From a virus: 26,868 nucleotides of DNA. Made by a program: the position numbers and the translations under genes. Under the pieces are notes generated by a model. That model had not been told where the DNA came from. It saw only the letters and a list, made by a program, of their open reading frames with translations, and searched no databases. Positions 12,047-19,290 of this stretch are shown here, piece by piece (the first letter of the stretch is position 1; each line of letters starts with the position of its first letter). Where the stretch lies: the IMG/VR virus record IMGVR_UViG_3300027816_000349, positions 1 through 26,868 of that record; one strand, given 5' to 3'.

Positions 12047-12801
12047 AAGCAATATCAACCGCATTAGTACAGGCTCAAAAGGAGTTTGGGCCAGCACTCA
12101 AGACATCCACTAACCCACACTTTCGCAGTCGCTATGCTGACCTATCCGCTTGCGTGGAGGCAGTCATCGATGCGCTAAACAATAACGGCATCGCTCTGAT
12201 ACAGAAGTGTCACGAGTCTGATACAGGAGTCAATGTAGAAACATTGCTACTGCATGAGTCTGGTGAGTCTCTGTCCTGTGGAGTTCTGCACGTTCCAGCT
12301 AGCAAGCAAGACCCCCAAGGGTACGGATCAGCTCTGACCTATGCTCGCAGATACAGCCTCATGGCTGCCTGTGGGATAGCGCCAGAGGATGACGATGGCA
12401 ACGCTGCCTCTAGAACCGCTAGAAACCCCCTAGATTCGATTCCTAAAGTACCGCCAGTACCTACAGCTATGCCAGCAAAGAAAGTCGATCTGAACTCGAT
12501 TAAAGAGGACATACCTGATAGTAGCGAAAATACAACACTTCCGACTCCGGGGTCGGTTAGGCTACAGATCCCAGGCAAGGATGCCGTCAACTGTAAAAAC
12601 ATTGAAGAGTTTATTAGCCAATACAACACAGTTGCGGACAAGGTAGCCAACTCCAAGCTGGCTCTAGCTGATAAACAAAAGAAACTGCTTGAGTTCAACA
12701 CGCTGAATAAGGACACCATCGAGATGCTCTCGCCCATCCAGATGGTCATAATGACCAGCGCAAAGCAGAATCGTAAGAAAGTATTAGATGGTGTTGCTTA
12801 G
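12043..12801 (+). CDS. ERF-family single-strand annealing protein
   Basis: The N-terminal half carries the ERF signature: NPHFRSRYADLSACVEAV (about 24-41), HESGESLSCG, and QGYGSALTYARRYSLMAACG then IAPEDDDGN (about 92-120). ERF proteins coat and anneal ssDNA for recombination or genome circularisation. The C-terminal ~130 residues, with a Pro/Ala linker and a helical segment, are likely partner-binding. It pairs with the YqaJ gene upstream. The last 18 bases overlap, tail to tail, the end of the opposite-strand lysozyme gene. Confidence 0.92.
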   Translation: MKAISTALVQAQKEFGPALKTSTNPHFRSRYADLSACVEAVIDALNNNGIALIQKCHESDTGVNVETLLLHESGESLSCGVLHVPASKQDPQGYGSALTYARRYSLMAACGIAPEDDDGNAASRTARNPLDSIPKVPPVPTAMPAKKVDLNSIKEDIPDSSENTTLPTPGSVRLQIPGKDAVNCKNIEEFISQYNTVADKVANSKLALADKQKKLLEFNTLNKDTIEMLSPIQMVIMTSAKQNRKKVLDGVA

Positions 12802-13266
12802 GTAGAGCGCTCGCTCATCATTGCGCCTTGACACCAACCCTTTGAGAACCTTGCCGCCAGCCTTTGTCCAATCGAGAAAGGCTTCAGCGGCTCCCTCAAA
12901 GTCTCCACGATTGTGTTTCATTCTGAGGCTAGATCGCTGGAGATTGCCTAGCCCAACATTAAACGCAAAGCTGACGAGTGCGCCAAACCTCCCAGGAGTA
13001 AGGCCATCAGGACATAGTCTGCGTACCCCGCTTTCAAATCTCTGTAAATCTTCTTCAAGCAACTTGTTAACTTCATCCATGCTGAGGGTTCTGTTCCACC
13101 CCTCTGGGATTGGTAGGTTCTTGCGGTCTTCAAGTTTCACCTTTATATGATTAGGATCAATTACTCTTCCGACACCAACTGTCCACAATAATGCTGGGCA
13201 GCGATAGGGGGTAGTTCTAACACCTTCATGGTGCTTAATCATCTCAATGACTTTGTGGTCAAGCAT
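12784..13266 (-). CDS. GH24 lysozyme (endolysin), 160 aa
   Basis: The enzyme cleaves peptidoglycan. The E-8aa-(D/C)-5aa-T triad is exact: HHEG (Glu14), Cys23 in YRCPALL, Thr29 in WTVGVGR; Cys replaces the Asp of T4 lysozyme, as in many lambdoid relatives. FNVGLGNLQRSSL (about 102-114) is also family-typical. The ATG at 13266 is preferred because it overlaps the holin stop (TAATG) and removes a non-homologous extension of 18 residues. It has no signal peptide, so release needs the holin. Its 3' end overlaps the ERF gene on the other strand. Confidence 0.88.
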   Translation of the reverse strand: MLDHKVIEMIKHHEGVRTTPYRCPALLWTVGVGRVIDPNHIKVKLEDRKNLPIPEGWNRTLSMDEVNKLLEEDLQRFESGVRRLCPDGLTPGRFGALVSFAFNVGLGNLQRSSLRMKHNRGDFEGAAEAFLDWTKAGGKVLKGLVSRRNDERALYLSNTI

Positions 13267-13751
13267 TACTTGCTCTTGAAAGCCTGTGACCCGAACCAAA
13301 ATGCCACGACTGAACTCCAAATGATTTGTGTCTCGTTATCCCATAGGACATCAAGAGCAATGCTGAAGTCAACTCCTGTCTTCCAAGCGTAGACGAAACC
13401 AAAGATTTCTACGAAAGCAAAGAGGACAAACATTCCATAGGTAATCGCTGGGCGCACCATTGCACGAGCATTGATGACCCATGTAGATGCGCCTTGGCCA
13501 ATCGCTATGTCGTGGGCATAGAGCGACTCACGCTCTTGTACTGCTGTGGTCATGGCTATCTGGTCTGTGCGGATCTCTTCGATGCGCTCTTGGGATGCGA
13601 GGCCAGCCTTACGCATCTCTAGCTCACGCTCGATCTGGAGTCTAGCAAGATCCATCTCATGCGCTTTGTCTGATTTATCTTGGAAAAAATCTAGGAGCTT
13701 TGGTAAGCCACCGGCTAAGAATGAAACGAGAGTTGTTAACAAAGTAAACAT
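13266..13751 (-). CDS. Three-TM-type phage holin (161 aa)
   Basis: An N-terminal hydrophobic stretch (LLTTLVSFLAGGLPKLLDFF) is followed by a long charged coiled-coil region (about 25-85) and two C-terminal membrane helices (about 100-120 and 140-155, ending WSSVVAFWFGSQAFKSK). This layout fits the GTA_holin_3TM group. It would form holes that release the lysozyme encoded by the next gene. The role as holin is inferred from layout and neighbour. Confidence 0.72.
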   Translation of the reverse strand: MFTLLTTLVSFLAGGLPKLLDFFQDKSDKAHEMDLARLQIERELEMRKAGLASQERIEEIRTDQIAMTTAVQERESLYAHDIAIGQGASTWVINARAMVRPAITYGMFVLFAFVEIFGFVYAWKTGVDFSIALDVLWDNETQIIWSSVVAFWFGSQAFKSK

Positions 13752-14197
13752 TATTTATTTCCCCATACTAAAAAATAAGCTATCCATGCAGCGACTGCGA
13801 AACACCAGAACTGCGCCCACTTGGCTTTGGCTAGATCAGAATCAAAGGCTTTCTTCAAGTCCCTCTCTTGTTTCTCTAGCTTTGCTTTCAGAGCCTCAAC
13901 CTCTGCCCACCGCTTGCCATACTTCTTTAAGAACTCTTCTCGCAGTCTTGCCTCTTCTCTGCGTACTTGCTCTTCATGTTCCCAGACAATCAACACACGC
14001 TTTAAGAACAGCTCCTTGCGGACTTCGTTCTCACGCAGTTCTCTGCGCCTGTCAAGGTTGCGTTGCTGGGCTACATCGGATGCCTCTTTCTGTGTATCTG
14101 CAATGCTCTTGGACAGCTCTTTGCTGACCTCACGACTAGCGTTTAGAGAACTGCTGATGCCCTTTGCGCTATCAAGAAACCCGAACTGATCTGCCAC
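13751..14197 (-). CDS. Tail-anchored coiled-coil protein (148 aa)
   Basis: Highly charged Glu/Arg/Lys helices (about 20-120) form a long coiled coil, and a single C-terminal membrane helix follows (WAQFWCFAVAAWIAYFLVWG). Such proteins near holins may act as lysis regulators, pinholin partners or spanin-like linkers, but the orientation (membrane helix at the C-terminus) differs from i-spanins. It overlaps the holin start by one base. The function is unknown. Confidence 0.6.
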   Translation of the reverse strand: MADQFGFLDSAKGISSSLNASREVSKELSKSIADTQKEASDVAQQRNLDRRRELRENEVRKELFLKRVLIVWEHEEQVRREEARLREEFLKKYGKRWAEVEALKAKLEKQERDLKKAFDSDLAKAKWAQFWCFAVAAWIAYFLVWGNK

Positions 14198-14198
14198 A

Positions 14199-14393
14199 TT
14201 AGTTGCCGATCTTGATATGGCCCATCCCAGCTAGGAATGTAACTAAACCTACAGCTCCGACTCCAATAATCCAAAAGAACTTAGTGACCACAGACTTACC
14301 GATATTGGTATAGACCTTCTCAATGACACGCTCAGTCACCTTCTCAACGATATCTTCAATCTCTTTGTCAGTAAGCTGTGTCATAGTAATCAC
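14199..14393 (-). CDS. Small membrane protein (64 aa), lysis-module neighbour
   Basis: An amphipathic N-terminal region (LTDKEIEDIVEKVTERVIEK) is followed by a hydrophobic helix (FFWIIGVGAVGLVTFLAGMG). A GTG at 14393 overlaps the preceding stop (GTGA) and an ATG lies three codons further in; either could be used. It resembles small one-TM holin-like or holin-antagonist proteins (KIYTNIGKSVV...), but identity is not certain. Confidence 0.55.
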   Translation of the reverse strand: MITMTQLTDKEIEDIVEKVTERVIEKVYTNIGKSVVTKFFWIIGVGAVGLVTFLAGMGHIKIGN

Positions 14394-14539
14394 GCTTTCT
14401 TTCGTACTGTTTTGCGTACTACTTTCTTGGCAGCCTTGCGAGCTGGCTTAACAGTAACTGGTTTCTCAATAGGGAACTCAAGCGTTGCCCTGGGGATAAA
14501 GCCAAAGCGATCTAGGATCCATGTAAAGATGAAGTTCAT
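14390..14539 (-). CDS. Small protein with a histone-like basic tail (49 aa)
   Basis: A hydrophobic N-terminus (MNFIFTWILDRFGFIP) precedes a tail built of Lys/Arg/Ala/Val repeats (KPARKAAKKVVRKTVRKKA). The tail resembles bacterial histone-H1-like proteins and would bind nucleic acid or acidic lipids. The ATG overlaps the upstream stop (ATGA) and the stop overlaps the next GTG. The role is unknown; membrane-plus-DNA contact is a speculation. Confidence 0.5.
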   Translation of the reverse strand: MNFIFTWILDRFGFIPRATLEFPIEKPVTVKPARKAAKKVVRKTVRKKA

Positions 14540-14736
14540 GCCAAGCTCGCAACAAATTGATTAGCCTGTTCTTGTGTCATCACATTCCCATCGGCATCTT
14601 GCAGTTCTTTACCAGCTTTTATGTGTGTTTGAAACTCAGAGTGTTCTGCTGTACAAGTAAGACGACATAAACCATCGTCATCAATGCGAGCAAAGATTGT
14701 AATATCGTCTGTTTCTTTAATAATTTTATAAATCAT
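14536..14736 (-). CDS. Small protein at the end of the fibre cassette (66 aa)
   Basis: MIYKIIKETDDITIFARIDD at the start and DADGNVMTQEQANQFVASLA at the end, with one central Cys pair region; soluble and acidic. It follows the last fibre gene with a four-base overlap, a common place for small fibre chaperones, but I see no known chaperone signature. Confidence 0.5.
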   Translation of the reverse strand: MIYKIIKETDDITIFARIDDDGLCRLTCTAEHSEFQTHIKAGKELQDADGNVMTQEQANQFVASLA

Positions 14737-15845
14737 AGTTCAGCACTCCAGCCTAAATATGATGCGTTTGTTAAGTTACCTAAACAAGATTGTCCCTGAA
14801 CAAAATTATTTAATGATGTCATGCCAACAGTACCAGCCGTTATGTTTGCTCCGTCAAAAGTAGGAACTGCTGTGCCAGTATATAATGAGCCGCCTTGACT
14901 GAGAACTCTGTAGTTTGAAGCTGTTCCTGTTTGTTCTAATGCAGAAGGAGATGCTCTCATCGGAACTGGAAACGGAAATATAAGTAATGCATTGCTAACA
15001 GTATAAGTTATACCAGTTCCAATATATGTATTTGCAGAAGCAGTAAATCTGTAATAATAGCGTTGTGCTAATTGCAATTCAGTTCCATAAGAACGCACAT
15101 CAAAGCTAGTAGCTGTAGAGCCTACCTCAAGCTGAACTCCTGTGACATACCATGTGGCATTAAGAGTTCCAATAACAGATACCGCACCTGTTGCCGATAA
15201 AAAATTAGAACCAGACCATGCTCCAGCAGTACCACTAAATGAAGAACCAACACCTAGACCAAAGAATATTTTTAATCCAGCACCATTGTCAGTTAGCCAT
15301 GTTCCGCTAGTATCGCCAGCAATAGTAATTGTTTCAAATTCCCATGTATCTGCGACTGAAATTGTGTAAGTAAACGGATAAGAACGATTGTTTGCACTAT
15401 TTCTAAATGAGCCACCAAAAGTGCCTGTTAACGAACTGCGTACCCAAAACGAAAGGGTTACTGTTTTTGCATTAGCTGTACCCCAGTTTAAATCTGCAAC
15501 ATTAAAACCTTCAATCGATTGGCTAATCCCAGCATACTGAGAGGCAATTGAAGTATCTGCTGTAGTTGTAGTCCACTTTAAAGAATTTATAAAGCCAGCA
15601 GGAGCATTTGTATCTCGTTGTGCAGAATAAGCACCATCCGTATCTTCAAAAACTATAAACCTATCAACAGGATATGCACCATCTGTTGTAACTGCACTAC
15701 CAGCATTACGCTGGTCAATCACCATCGCACCATTGATGATGCGATTCTTCATATTAACGGATGGTGTTACCGCATTAGCAGTAATACTCCCGTTGTACAT
15801 GGGAGTTGTTATTCCTAGACTTCCATCGATAGTTACTGGTGGCAT
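14733..15845 (-). CDS. Tail fibre / receptor-binding protein (370 aa)
   Basis: The N-terminus has MKNRIINGAMVIDQRNAGSA and a following YPVDRFIVF, a recurrent phage tail-fibre motif, and the middle has the beta-sandwich block TLSFWVRSSLTGTFGGSFRN, TWEFETITIAGDTSGTW and TWYVTGVQLEVGS typical of carbohydrate-binding fibre domains, ending near RSYGTELQLAQRYYYRF. The C-terminal ~100 residues are Gly/Thr/Asn-rich and likely the host-facing tip. It probably binds a surface glycan or protein. The start overlaps the preceding stop. Confidence 0.72.
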   Translation of the reverse strand: MPPVTIDGSLGITTPMYNGSITANAVTPSVNMKNRIINGAMVIDQRNAGSAVTTDGAYPVDRFIVFEDTDGAYSAQRDTNAPAGFINSLKWTTTTADTSIASQYAGISQSIEGFNVADLNWGTANAKTVTLSFWVRSSLTGTFGGSFRNSANNRSYPFTYTISVADTWEFETITIAGDTSGTWLTDNGAGLKIFFGLGVGSSFSGTAGAWSGSNFLSATGAVSVIGTLNATWYVTGVQLEVGSTATSFDVRSYGTELQLAQRYYYRFTASANTYIGTGITYTVSNALLIFPFPVPMRASPSALEQTGTASNYRVLSQGGSLYTGTAVPTFDGANITAGTVGMTSLNNFVQGQSCLGNLTNASYLGWSAEL

Positions 15846-16108
15846 TATTTTGCTCCTAACTTATTGGCTTGTTCAGCCTTAAATGTTTCGTATGCTTGGC
15901 GAACTTCGGGTGTCCATGCCGCATTGCAAATGTCTTTGACCTTTTGTTCTTGACCGCTAATGTCGGAATCAGGAGTTAATACCCAACGATGGAATGTGCG
16001 AGCAACAAATTGACCATCTCGCTCAATAACAGTAGCTTGGCGAACTTGGATATTCCAATCGTTTACAACTTCAATTTGGTCAATGTTTGTGTTTTCTGTA
16101 AGTGCCAT
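15845..16108 (-). CDS. Small fibre-cassette protein (87 aa)
   Basis: The product starts MALTENTNIDQIEVVNDWNI and includes IERDGQFVARTFHRWVLTPD, ending AEQANKLGAK. GGA lies six bases before the ATG at 16108, which is preferred over an earlier in-frame ATG. It sits between two fibre genes. No known domain is recognised; it could be a chaperone or a fibre connector. Confidence 0.55.
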   Translation of the reverse strand: MALTENTNIDQIEVVNDWNIQVRQATVIERDGQFVARTFHRWVLTPDSDISGQEQKVKDICNAAWTPEVRQAYETFKAEQANKLGAK

Positions 16109-16110
16109 AA

Positions 16111-16761
16111 TTAATCCGTATAGTAAGATGCATTTAAATACCAAGTTATTGCAGTTCCCATTTCTGAAACTGCTATTGGTAATGGTGCGGAATCAACGCC
16201 AGCCGCAGTCATTCGATACATATCAAATCTAGTATTATTGTTTGGCACAATAGCTTGAACATTTATAAATGATGTTCCTGATGGGTTATACCAACCAGAC
16301 CAATTAGTCGTTAATGGAAAACTTGCAGATGCGGCACTTGTAAAAGGTAACCCATTTATGTAAGCGATATAACCACCACTTAAAGTATTTTTGCTAAATG
16401 ACAAATAAACTTGAACAGTTACAAATTTACCAATTTTTGTGTATCTGCCATTTTGATTGGTGTATGTCGGACTTCCTGTTGTTCCACCGCTAGTTCCCAA
16501 AGTAGGTGTAAACGTTCCCTCTTCATAATCATCTAGCGTATTAGCGTCTGTGCTTGCTGATTGAGTAGCTGGGAATGTAATACCAGCACCGCTAGTAGAT
16601 GGGGTAGCGTTACCCACACCCAAGCAGTTTAGGATTTGAATACCCTCGTTGGTGTTTACTTTTAGAGCAGTTGTGCCGTTAGATTGAAGTTCAATCTCAC
16701 CGCTTGTATCGGCACTTTGAATCAGCCCTGTGCTGGTGCTGGCATTTATCAATACGGACAT
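16111..16761 (-). CDS. Tail fibre-like protein (216 aa)
   Basis: Low-complexity Ser/Thr/Gly beta-rich sequence begins SVLINASTSTGLIQSADTSG; GAGITFPATQSASTDANTLD and the following DYEEGTFTPTL are very common in phage tail fibres, and NGRYTKIGKFVTVQVYL marks the start of the C-terminal beta domain. It likely forms a trimeric fibre tip or side fibre. It is flanked by two small genes. Confidence 0.7.
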   Translation of the reverse strand: MSVLINASTSTGLIQSADTSGEIELQSNGTTALKVNTNEGIQILNCLGVGNATPSTSGAGITFPATQSASTDANTLDDYEEGTFTPTLGTSGGTTGSPTYTNQNGRYTKIGKFVTVQVYLSFSKNTLSGGYIAYINGLPFTSAASASFPLTTNWSGWYNPSGTSFINVQAIVPNNNTRFDMYRMTAAGVDSAPLPIAVSEMGTAITWYLNASYYTD

Positions 16762-17030
16762 TATGCTACTCCCTTCGGATACTTAGCCTTGACCGCCAAG
16801 CAGTCAGCAATGTATTTATCAATCTGTGCTTGGTCACCCTTTACTACACCATCAATGTAATCGGTCATGGGTGGGTATTCTGCGGCTCGTTTAGCAATAT
16901 AAGCATGAGCATCTACATAAGCCTGTACTGCATCTTTATCGTATGCGACTTCGTTGCCGTCTTTGTCATAGGCTTTATCGCCATTAGTGGTAAGAACTTG
17001 TGGATATAGTTTATAAATAGCTTCAATCAT
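16761..17030 (-). CDS. Small conserved fibre-cassette protein (89 aa)
   Basis: The C-terminal YPPMTDYIDGVVKGDQAQID and the trailing CLAVKAKYPKG form a pattern I associate with small phage proteins next to fibres (PP..DYIDG.VKGD..Q...Y...C..VK.KYPK). The N-terminus is MIEAIYKLYPQVLTTNGDKA. It lies between two fibre genes with one-base and four-base overlaps. The role is unknown, perhaps tail-fibre assembly. Confidence 0.6.
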   Translation of the reverse strand: MIEAIYKLYPQVLTTNGDKAYDKDGNEVAYDKDAVQAYVDAHAYIAKRAAEYPPMTDYIDGVVKGDQAQIDKYIADCLAVKAKYPKGVA

Positions 17031-17626
17031 GCCGCAATCTCCAAAGCTGTAATTGTTGAACCAGTAACAAAAGTAGTATCGTTACCACGCCTGTTCACAT
17101 ATCCAGTTCCAGTTGTTACAAATTGTTGTATTTTGTAAGTTGTAGCAGAAGTGGTCGCTGGCGAATCTAAAAATGAAACGCTAGTGCATCCTAAATTATC
17201 TCCAGCACCACTTGCCCAATCAGCGTTATAACCTGAAACATTATAAGTTCCACCAGTTCCTACACCTATTGCTGTTGAATCACGCATTAAACGAACACCA
17301 GTTCTAGCACTAGAAGCAACACCTAGCCAAGTGCTTACTAATATAAGAATTTTGCTTGATGCACTTGTAGGTGTAATTGATAAAGAAAAACCTGTTATAT
17401 CCACAAAACTTGTGCTCGTGGTTGAAAAAGTGTCATTTTTAAGGGTGCTTACCACTTGCAACACAGAACCAGTAGGTAATGCGGCTTTAGGAATAGACTG
17501 ACCGCTAGAGCCTGTGGTTAGGATTGTTCCTGATACGGCTGGTAAGGTTAATACAGTAGTACCAGCAACGGCTGGTTCTTGTAATGTAACGCTACCCGAT
17601 GTTGAGCCTACTAAAACAATACTCAT
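17027..17626 (-). CDS. Tail fibre-like protein (199 aa)
   Basis: The N-terminus (SIVLVGSTSGSVTLQEPAVA, then GTTVLTLPAVSGTILTTGSS) is a beta-helical-type fibre repeat often found in phage fibres; the C-terminal part holds a jelly-roll-like region with a Tyr/Asn-rich end (TYKIQQFVTTGTGYVNRRGN). The ATG at 17626 is preferred, overlapping the previous stop (ATGA), over a GTG at 17638. It may be a fibre tip that attaches to the 540-aa adaptor fibre upstream. Confidence 0.68.
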   Translation of the reverse strand: MSIVLVGSTSGSVTLQEPAVAGTTVLTLPAVSGTILTTGSSGQSIPKAALPTGSVLQVVSTLKNDTFSTTSTSFVDITGFSLSITPTSASSKILILVSTWLGVASSARTGVRLMRDSTAIGVGTGGTYNVSGYNADWASGAGDNLGCTSVSFLDSPATTSATTYKIQQFVTTGTGYVNRRGNDTTFVTGSTITALEIAA

Positions 17627-19245
17627 AATATTACCCACCTTTGTCCTGATGCAACTGTTACTGAGAATCCGCTAGAGATTGTGATTGGCCCAACTGACAG
17701 GCAATTGTTGCCCGATGTCGTTGTAATGTTTTCAGCAATCGTGGTGCTGTTATAAGCAATTGCTTTAGTAGCAGCTGATCCAAAGTATTGACCACCAGCT
17801 ACGGCTGACGTTGTAACCGATGTTACTAATCCCTTGCCATTAACTGTAACTACAGGAATAGAGCTAGATGAGCCAAAGGTTCCAGTAGTTGAGTTGACTG
17901 TGGCTAATGTCAGAGCAGACGATCCAGCAGAGCTAGTCGCATCACCAGTAAACGCTGGCAGTCTGGCTGCACCGAGTGTGCCACTAGAGATATTGCTTGC
18001 GTTAGTGGTATCAGTTGTTGCCGATGCAACTAATCCAAGGTTTGTCCTAGCTGTAGAAACAGAGGCTAGATCAGATAAGTTGTTTGCTGAAGAAAGAAAG
18101 CCTGTGCCAGATACATAGGCAGCTACCCAAGCAGAGCCTGTATATACTCGCATCTCACCAGCGACAGAGTTAAAGTATAGAGCGCCACCAACTAGAGCGT
18201 TGCCGTCATTGTCTAATGTAGGATTGCTTGTCTTGCTACCGAGATATCTATCATCAAAGTTATCGTATGCTGCTAGTGTTGCATCACGAGCTGCCTCGGC
18301 TGCGGTCTGTGCGTTACCAGCTGCGGTAGCGGAGTTGGCTGCGTTGGTTGCGTTGGTTGATGCGTTCTGAATAGCAACAATGTTTGTAGCGTTTGTGTTA
18401 ACCGCTGCAATGTTTGTAGCTACAGTTGTTACGTTTGCAGATACACCGGCTACAGTTGTTACGTTACTAGAGATACCAGCTACTGTAGTCACATTGGCTG
18501 ATATCCCAGCCACAGTCGATACGCTGGAGGAGACTCCAGCAACTGTAGTCACGTTGCCTGAGATGCCAGCAACTGTATTGATGTTGCTTGAGTTGCCAGC
18601 AACCGATGTGACGTTAGCGCTAATCCCAGCAACTGTGGTTACGTTACCCGATATCCCAGCAACTGTATTAATGTTTGAATTATTACCAGCAACTGTGTTA
18701 ACGCTTGCTATATTTGTAGCAACAGTATTGATGTTTGCTGACTGAGCTGCGACTGTAGTTACAGAGCCAATGCTTGGGCCAGCCTCTGGGTTACCAGTTG
18801 TTGCGTTAAAGGCTAAGACTGTACCAGCACGAGTTGCCTTAGCTGGCAAGGTCATGTTGATGTCAGTCGGATCTACTACTGGAGCCTTGAGGCCACGCTC
18901 TGCGGTCTCGGCTACTTGCTGTGCGTAGATTGTCTGGGAGTCTAGGTCAGTATTAAGGGTGCTGGCGAACAAGTCACCGCCTGTCGTATAGTCGCTAGTG
19001 CGTTGAATTGCTCTTGCGCCAACAATCGTAATATTGCCTGTGCCAGCGGTTACTAAGGTAATTGATCCTGTGCCATTAGCATTGATGGTTACGCTGTAAT
19101 CTGTGGTCAGAGTCAGCAATGTACTGCCCCGATATACAGCGATATCGGTATTGGCAAGAATTTCAAACGTAAACGAGTATGGCCCGACACCAGTATTGGT
19201 GTAGACCACACGTCTTGCTACGTTAGATATCGCATAATCAGCCAT
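17623..19245 (-). CDS. Tail fibre with T7 gp17-like N-terminus and ten-residue repeats (540 aa)
   Basis: The N-terminal ~150 residues (VARRVVYTNTGVGPYSFTFE, DYSVTINANGTGSITLVTAG, YTTGGDLFASTLNTDLDSQT) match the virion-attachment domain of T7-type tail fibres. Residues 161-290 are 13 exact ten-residue repeats with the pattern NVTTVAGISA, then a helical Ala/Asn/Thr-rich segment (about 291-330) and beta-rich domains (DRYLGSKTSNPTLDNDGNAL, FLSSANNLSDLASVSTARTN). It probably forms a trimeric shaft fixed to the tail; later fibre genes supply tips. It is the first and longest gene of the fibre cassette. Confidence 0.82.
   Translation of the reverse strand: MADYAISNVARRVVYTNTGVGPYSFTFEILANTDIAVYRGSTLLTLTTDYSVTINANGTGSITLVTAGTGNITIVGARAIQRTSDYTTGGDLFASTLNTDLDSQTIYAQQVAETAERGLKAPVVDPTDINMTLPAKATRAGTVLAFNATTGNPEAGPSIGSVTTVAAQSANINTVATNIASVNTVAGNNSNINTVAGISGNVTTVAGISANVTSVAGNSSNINTVAGISGNVTTVAGVSSSVSTVAGISANVTTVAGISSNVTTVAGVSANVTTVATNIAAVNTNATNIVAIQNASTNATNAANSATAAGNAQTAAEAARDATLAAYDNFDDRYLGSKTSNPTLDNDGNALVGGALYFNSVAGEMRVYTGSAWVAAYVSGTGFLSSANNLSDLASVSTARTNLGLVASATTDTTNASNISSGTLGAARLPAFTGDATSSAGSSALTLATVNSTTGTFGSSSSIPVVTVNGKGLVTSVTTSAVAGGQYFGSAATKAIAYNSTTIAENITTTSGNNCLSVGPITISSGFSVTVASGQRWVIL
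18376..18765 (-). repeat. 13 tandem 30-bp units encoding ten-residue fibre repeats
   Basis: The units code for residues 161-290 of the 540-aa fibre, each NxxTVAGxSx or close, in a strict ten-residue register with no indel. The DNA units are diverged in third positions and near-identical at some (for example ACAGTTG/ACTGT type words), suggesting old duplication under protein-level constraint. Confidence 0.85.
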
Positions 19246-19265
19246 AATATTTCCCTAATCTAATT

Positions 19266-19283
19266 GATTTTTGAATAAAAATC
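19266..19283. repeat. A/T-only inverted repeat before the fibre gene
   Basis: GATTTTT-gaat-AAAAATC forms a weak stem in the 45-bp gap between the fibre gene start and the end of the 992-aa virion gene. There is no strong GC stem, so it is not a convincing terminator; it may affect fibre expression. Confidence 0.3.
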
Positions 19284-19290
19284 TACTACG

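Noticed and set aside
18380-18745. Plus-strand ORF with repeated TVVTLPEIPATV-type sequence
   Set aside because: It is the antisense of the fibre's 30-bp repeats; repetitiveness comes from the fibre gene.
14733-19245. Diversity-generating retroelement target in the fibres
   Set aside because: No reverse transcriptase gene and no template/variable repeat pair were seen in the window.
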